DNA of 21,471 bases from NCBI GenBank assembly GCA_036897485.1, contig JAYMTF010001753.1, positions 1 through 21,471 of the forward strand, written 5' to 3'. A model generated the notes under the pieces. That model saw nothing but the letters and a program-made list of their open reading frames with translations. It searched no databases and had not been told where the DNA came from. Numbering within the stretch: the stretch's first letter is position 1; every line of letters begins with the position of its first letter. Positions 18,601 through 21,471 of the stretch are shown piece after piece. The translations under genes and the position numbers were made by a program. Origin of the DNA: Pelargonium nanum. Its lineage: Eukaryota > Streptophyta > Magnoliopsida > Geraniales > Geraniaceae.

Positions 18601-20472
18601 AGTTTGTCACCTAATAAGATTCAAATTCGATGCATATTTGTCTATTTTCGTCTATTCACGTAAAAAATCACTGTCTTTTAAGTAAAAGGGGTAATTTAAT
18701 GCAATTATCTTAAATTTTGATTATTTGTCAAAAGTTCGATTGTCTTAACTATACGATAAAATAAAAAGAAACATCTTCTCCCACATAAGGTGTGTGGTCA
18801 GTAGAATGTAGACTCGTATCAGCACAAAGTTACTAAACGGTTTATTTTATCTTTTGATATGGGAGAACATTTATCTGTTTGTTTTGTTTGCGTGAAAAAA
18901 AACTTAAAAGTTTAGCGTAGTTGCGTGAAGTTACTCTACCACCGGTCAAATATTTTTTCATTTTTGATAGTATAGCTAATGATAATAGGAAGAAAAAAAA
19001 AATAAGTTTTTGGTATTGGATTTGTAGATTCTTGGACAAGGCAGCAATAGTTGGAGAGGGAGATTTTGTGAAGAGTGGTGGTTCAAATCCAACTCCAAAC
19101 CCATGGAAGCTATGTTCAGTGACAAGAGTGGAGGAAGTGAAAATGATGGTGAGACTATTGCCAATATGGGCCACAACCATCATTTTCTGGACTACATATG
19201 CTCAGATGATCACTTTCTCGGTGGAGCAAGCCTCCACCATGCACCGATCCATCGGAAGCTTCCAAATCCCGGCCGGATCTCTCACCGTCTTCTTCGTCGC
19301 AGCTATACTCATCACTCTCGCCGTCTATGACCGTCTCGTCATGCCTATTTGGAAGAAATGGAAGGGAAAACCAGGTACCAAAATTAACCTTCACAATTCA
19401 ACAATTTAATTATGTGCAACTCCGTATTTGTGTCACGTCGTACATAATATTTTTATGAAACATTTAGAAGCACGAATAAAAACACACAAAAATGTCGTTC
19501 ATGGACGCAGTTTAACTTGTTGAACGATGTTTGTCTAAATATTGTCAAGATGCGTTTTGTATTATTTTTTAACATTTTTGCATAATAGTTTATACATGTT
19601 CATATCACTTTTTTTCTTCAATGATCATTTAAATAGGACAAATTCTATGTGCACAACTAAATGCATAAGCAAATGTTTAAGTGAAAATTCAATCATGCAT
19701 GGATGGACGGATTCTCGCTCAAATACAAATAAGTGTTTGCACATTTATTTGTGCACTTAAATGTACCCTTTAAATATTTTCATTTTCTACTTTCATATCC
19801 GACTCTTTTAGACCATTAAAATAATCATATCAATCAATAAACCGATCCAACTTTTCATAGACTTTACAAAATAATTTGAAATATTTTTTTTATTAGCGAG
19901 TAGTACTTTTATTAATGTCTAGTTATCATGCAACTGCAGGTTTCAGCAGCTTACAGAGAATCGGAATAGGCCTAACCCTATCCATCATGGGAATGGTAGC
20001 TGCAGCAGTGGTCGAGAGGAAGCGGCTGTCGGTGGCTCAAGCTGCCGGAGCCGCCACCGCGACACTTCCGGTGAGCGTCTTCATGCTCATCCCACAGTTC
20101 TTCTTCGTCGGCGCTGGGGAGGCATTCATATACACCGGCCAGCTCGATTTCTTCATAACTCAATCACCAAAAGGAATGAAAACAATGAGCACTGGTCTCT
20201 TCCTCACCACTCTGTCTCTGGGTTTCTTCATCAGCAGCTTCTTGGTCTCCATCGTCACCAAAGTGACCGCCGGTGGCGGCGCCGACCAGGGGTGGCTTGC
20301 GGACAACATAAATTATGGGAGGCTCGATCGTTTTTATGAGCTTTTGGCTATATTGAGTGTGGTGAACTTTGTGGTTTATCTTGTTTGTGCCTTGTGGTAC
20401 AAGCCACATGGGAACCCTAAAGATGGTTTGGAGTTGGAGACTGTTATTGTCAATGGTTATGAGGAGGTGTAG
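15666..20472 (+). CDS. NPF6.2: NRT1/PTR family nitrate transporter, NPF6.2 (NRT1.4)-like
   Basis: Exons are 15666-15668, 15760-15862, 16998-17215, 17752-18293, 19028-19374 and 19940-20472. All introns are GT-AG and the product is 581 aa, the family length. Exon 1 is the ATG alone, and exon 2 then gives M-E-G-K-M-G-W-T-V-G-D, matching the start of Arabidopsis NPF6.2. The protein is a 12-helix proton-coupled symporter of the plasma membrane. The ExxER motif for proton coupling is at 38-42 (EICER), after the GGW of helix 1. A long cytosolic loop separates the two six-helix halves (~235-325). Thr98 (GRYMTIAIF) aligns with the regulatory Thr101 of NRT1.1. At the NRT1.1 nitrate-binding position His356 there is Tyr346 (FWTTYAQ), as I recall for NPF6.2 proteins. 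Known NPF6.2 is a low-affinity nitrate transporter of petiole and midrib; the same role is inferred here. No break or frameshift is seen. Confidence 0.94.
15945..16101. mobile_element. hAT-type MITE with perfect 8-bp target-site duplication, NPF intron 2
   Basis: TTTGCATA occurs at 15945-15952 and exactly again at 16094-16101. The 141-bp element between starts CAGTAGCGGATCC and ends CTTCAGCATTG, so its termini are CA...TG. An 8-bp duplication and a CAGTGGCGGATCC-like end are hallmarks of hAT elements. The terminal inverted repeats are badly eroded. It lies ~80 bp into intron 2 (15863-16997), whose remainder shows nothing else. Confidence 0.7.
17216..17751 (+). other. NPF6.2: NPF6.2 intron 3, nothing further seen
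   Basis: 536 bp between TTG|GTAGGT and AATTTCAG. No repeat, transposon end or coding frame stands out. Confidence 0.7.
18424..18611. mobile_element. hAT-type MITE in NPF intron 4
   Basis: The left end reads CGGGGCGGACCTAG..., and an inner AAAATGTGGGGTAAA follows. The right end, read in reverse complement, gives GTGGCGGACACAC... and then AAATGGGGTC. The imperfect terminal inverted repeats therefore extend ~32 bp. The flanks TGGTCACC (18424-18431) and TTGTCACC (18604-18611) look like an 8-bp target duplication with one mismatch. The element is ~172 bp, and 8-bp duplications are the hAT rule. Confidence 0.68.
19628..19776. mobile_element. MITE with long inverted repeats and 8-bp target-site duplication, NPF intron 5
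   Basis: TTTAAATA flanks the element exactly, at 19628-19635 and 19769-19776. The 133-bp element starts GGACAAATTCTATGTGCAC, and its right end in reverse complement starts GGGTACATTTAAGTGCACAA. The arms pair over ~35 bp (core TGTGCACAACTAAATG against AGTGCACAAATAAATG), so the element can fold into a long hairpin. The duplication size fits hAT. The GG start is also reminiscent of Mutator-like elements, so the superfamily is open. Confidence 0.75.
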
Positions 20473-21370
20473 TGGAGTTGTAGTTTGTTTGATTAGGGTT
20501 TTGCATGCATGTTAATTGTTGTGTTTTTTTTTTTTTTGTTGGTGTAGATCATGATGTACACATGAAGAAATGGTTGTGGTTTGGTTTCTTTGTCCATGTT
20601 TCATATGTAATGGAAGTGAGTTTAGTGGCTTGAAGTTTAAATTTCGAATCTCATTGTGTTGAAACCATTGTTCAAGTTCAATGTTCTAAACACCAAAAAT
20701 TGTATATCACGTCTGATGAGAATGTCACTGAAATTTTATCGATGTTGAAATACGTATGATCTGTTGTCGAATGATCATCACTTGGAGTTTACGACCATTG
20801 AAGATAGTGCACCACAAGAGCATCAAGTCTCGACAATAAGTATATATAAAGCTCCTCACAAGCACGTGGCTTACTCCGTTAAACATGTCAAGAGTAAAAA
20901 TATGACCTCGCTACGCTAGAAAAACAATGGTTAACTCTTGCTCATAACATCGGCTTGACATGTCAGGTCTCTAGTTGTCGTCACCAGTAGTAACCAATCA
21001 ACACTAGTTGTCATGGGAGCAAATACGCTAAATTACTACACCAAAGATCCAAATTTTTTTCATCTTTGTGGAATATTTTCTAGCTGTGAATTAAAATATG
21101 AATAAGACAATAAATTATAAAATATAGTAACTCAAAGCATGCATGATATTTACGTAGTTCGGCAAGTTATTTAAGTACGTCTACGGACCCTTAACAATTA
21201 AAAACAAAAAAAATACAATTACTAGAGAATGGATGTTCTTGATCTCTCTAATAATTACACAAACAAAGAACCGGTTAATTCCTCATCTCATTTCAAGGTT
21301 TCACTAATTACATATTTATACTATAAAAAATTTTATATATACAATCGGAAAATCTAACTACACTTGAATG
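20473..21370. other. NPF6.2 3' UTR and downstream intergenic DNA
   Basis: The first ~150-200 bp after the stop are probably 3' UTR (a T run at 20524-20537 and ATGTAATGG near 20605). The rest is AT-rich without a coding frame or recognised repeat. Confidence 0.5.
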
Positions 21371-21471
21371 ATTCACTACAAGAAAAATCAGTTTCGGCGA
21401 CGGGACAATTCCGTCACCCAAACTCATAATTTGTCACCTAAACCCAATAATTGGCTGTCATCTATAGTAGC
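21371..21471 (+). mobile_element. CACTA (En/Spm) transposon terminus, truncated by window end
   Basis: CACTACAAGAAAAATCAG begins at 21374. This is the characteristic plant CACTA terminal inverted repeat. It is followed by GGCGACGGGACAATTCCGTCACC and further GTCACC-like subterminal motifs in both orientations, as expected for transposase-binding subterminal repeats. The 3 bp before it (ATT, 21371-21373) would be one half of the target duplication. The other end and any transposase lie outside the window. Confidence 0.85.

Noticed and set aside
1..21471. CRISPR array, bacterial operon, tRNA or rRNA gene, integrated virus
   Set aside because: No regular repeat-spacer pattern, no tRNA cloverleaf or rRNA core, and no viral replicase or capsid frame was seen. 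The window is ordinary plant nuclear DNA.

Overview
The window is nuclear DNA of a flowering plant. The evidence is GT-AG introns in every gene but one coding region, AT-rich intergenic DNA, plant-type promoter motifs (TATA boxes, telo-boxes, site II elements), plant-specific protein families and plant transposon debris. Protein resemblance, judged from memory of Arabidopsis homologues, suggests a eudicot; the species cannot be named from the sequence.

Four protein-coding genes can be reconstructed in full. (1) 1218-2291 (+): a J-domain protein with a DUF1977 tail, probably ER-anchored, with an intronless coding region, an intron in its 5' UTR and probably one in its 3' UTR. (2) 4035-8056 (-): SEC11, the catalytic subunit of signal peptidase, in eight exons giving 180 aa. 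(3) 8482-10118 (+): SNU13/NHP2L1 (15.5K), a K-turn RNA-binding protein, in five exons giving 128 aa. (4) 15666-20472 (+): an NPF (NRT1/PTR) nitrate transporter closest to NPF6.2/NRT1.4, in six exons giving 581 aa. For every gene the splice phases close and the total length matches the family.

Layout: 1-830 is intergenic with a repeat fragment at the left edge. The J-protein gene and SEC11 converge. SEC11 and SNU13 are divergent, with 425 bp between start codons holding ACGT-core elements (one a perfect TGACGTGG UPR-type site), two site II motifs, a TATA box and two telo-boxes. From about 10.25 to 15.48 kb there is a 5-kb intergenic stretch with a TRIM-like LTR remnant and a block of dispersed repeats. 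NPF6.2 follows; three of its five introns carry by-eye recognisable MITE-like insertions, with target-site duplications. The window ends inside the terminus of a CACTA (En/Spm) transposon.

The genes do not form one pathway. The J-protein and SEC11 both serve the ER, SNU13 serves the spliceosome and snoRNPs, and NPF6.2 transports nitrate. I found no undescribed multi-gene system. The less ordinary material is small-scale: micro-retroposons with 15-bp target duplications, MITE insertions, a tandem duplication beginning at a SEC11 splice donor, an exon-5 relic in a SEC11 intron, and two genes whose first coding exon is only the ATG.
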